Shown here: positions 5,167 to 5,550 of the stretch, piece after piece
Numbering within the stretch: the stretch's first letter is position 1
How the letters are laid out: the number at the start of each line of letters is the position of its first letter
Assembly: GCA_025966355.1 (NCBI GenBank)
Contig: JAICWZ010000145.1
Coordinates: 1 to 5,550, forward strand
From: Thermomicrobiaceae bacterium
Lineage (GTDB): Bacteria > Chloroflexota > Chloroflexia > Thermomicrobiales > Thermomicrobiaceae
Reading direction: 5' to 3'
DNA length: 5,550 nucleotides
Position numbers and translations under genes: made by a program
Notes under the pieces: model-generated
Database searches by the model: none
Told to the model about the DNA's origin: nothing
What the model saw: only the letters and a program-made list of their open reading frames with translations

Positions 5167-5550
5167 ATGGACCTTCAATCCTTTATAGCCGTCGTCTGGC
5201 GACGCCGCCTGGTTGTGGTGATCACCACCGCCCTGGCGCTGGCCGCGACGATCGCCGGATTGTTCCTCATCACGCCACTGTATACGGCGTCAACAACGCT
5301 CCGCATGGGCACGGCCAACACCGGTTCATCCGGTTGGGTCAGCTACGATCTTCAATACTCCGACCGTTTGATGAACACCTACCGCACGATGGTCACGAGC
5401 CCGCAGACATCCGCCGAGGTGATGAAGCAACTCAAGCTGAGCGCGCCGCCGAAGATTTCGGTGTCGATCCCCGCCAACACTGAATTGATGGTCATTCAGG
5501 TGGAGGACACGAACCCCAAGCAGGCGGCCGATGCGGCCAACGCGATCGCA
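5167..5550 (+). CDS. Wzz/Wzc-type polysaccharide chain-length or co-polymerase protein, 3' end outside window
   Basis: The 128 visible residues form the N-terminal part of a Wzz-domain protein. Such proteins set chain length and assist export of O-antigen, capsule or exopolysaccharide from the cytoplasmic membrane. The start MDLQSFIAVVWRRR (1-14) is the usual short cytoplasmic piece, followed by one membrane helix at about 15-35. The typical TPLYTASTTLRM (37-48) comes next, then a periplasmic or external portion in which IPANTELMVIQVEDTNPKQAADAANAIA (101-128) is a strong family signature. The ATG at 5167 is the only sensible start because TGA directly precedes it in frame; AAGGG at 5152-5156 is a rather distant ribosome binding site (10 bases). 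The frame is open at the window end, so it cannot be told whether a second helix and a C-terminal tyrosine kinase domain (BY-kinase fusion) follow. It probably heads an exopolysaccharide operon controlled by the upstream leader. Confidence 0.9.
   Translation, partial: MDLQSFIAVVWRRRLVVVITTALALAATIAGLFLITPLYTASTTLRMGTANTGSSGWVSYDLQYSDRLMNTYRTMVTSPQTSAEVMKQLKLSAPPKISVSIPANTELMVIQVEDTNPKQAADAANAIA

Noticed and set aside
4549..5178. A 209-codon - strand open frame covering the intergenic region
   Set aside because: It overlaps the DUF4012 start in another frame, runs through the terminator hairpin and contains no recognisable domain.
1..5550. CRISPR arrays, tRNA genes, insertion sequences or phage genes
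   Set aside because: No regularly spaced repeats, tRNA cloverleaf, transposase or integrase sequence, or flanking inverted or direct repeats were found.

Overview
The window reads as a chromosomal segment of moderately high GC from a bacterium that is probably Chloroflexota or Actinomycetota. This is inferred from gene content only: PspA with the partner proteins PspAA and PspAB, an HtpX protease, a DUF4012 membrane protein, and the start of a Wzz-type polysaccharide chain-length protein. The set fits a Chloroflexota genome (Thermomicrobia-like) best, but no rRNA or other phylogenetic marker is present.

Left part (1-2507), envelope-stress module. Two two-gene units face each other. On the + strand an M48 protease, HtpX (5' end cut by the window), overlaps pspAB by 4 bases. 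On the - strand pspA is followed after 5 bases by pspAA. Their 3' ends lie 88 bases apart and share a strong hairpin terminator (1434-1466). The four proteins form the sigma-54-independent kind of phage-shock response. PspA should bind and stabilise damaged membrane. HtpX should degrade misfolded membrane proteins. PspAA and PspAB are small conserved partners of unknown mechanism. No PspF, PspB, PspC or Lia sensor gene is in the window. pspA has a perfect TATAAT about 40 bases upstream of its start.

Middle (2691-4709). One long - strand gene encodes a 672-residue DUF4012 protein with a cytoplasmic Pro/Ala/Lys-rich tail, one membrane helix and a large extracytoplasmic part. No convincing terminator separates it from pspA.

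Right part (4710-5550). A 457-base non-coding region separates the divergent DUF4012 gene and a + strand Wzz/Wzc-type gene cut by the window end. It contains a 12-base perfect palindrome next to the DUF4012 start. Upstream of the Wzz-type gene it appears to encode a structured leader RNA: a first hairpin, a hairpin whose loop can form a pseudoknot, and a strong intrinsic terminator. A 9-base segment of the first hairpin is a perfect complement of the terminator's 3' arm, the expected layout of an attenuator or riboswitch. I do not recognise a known riboswitch class in it, and it is the most interesting element here. The right side probably opens an exopolysaccharide or capsule locus.
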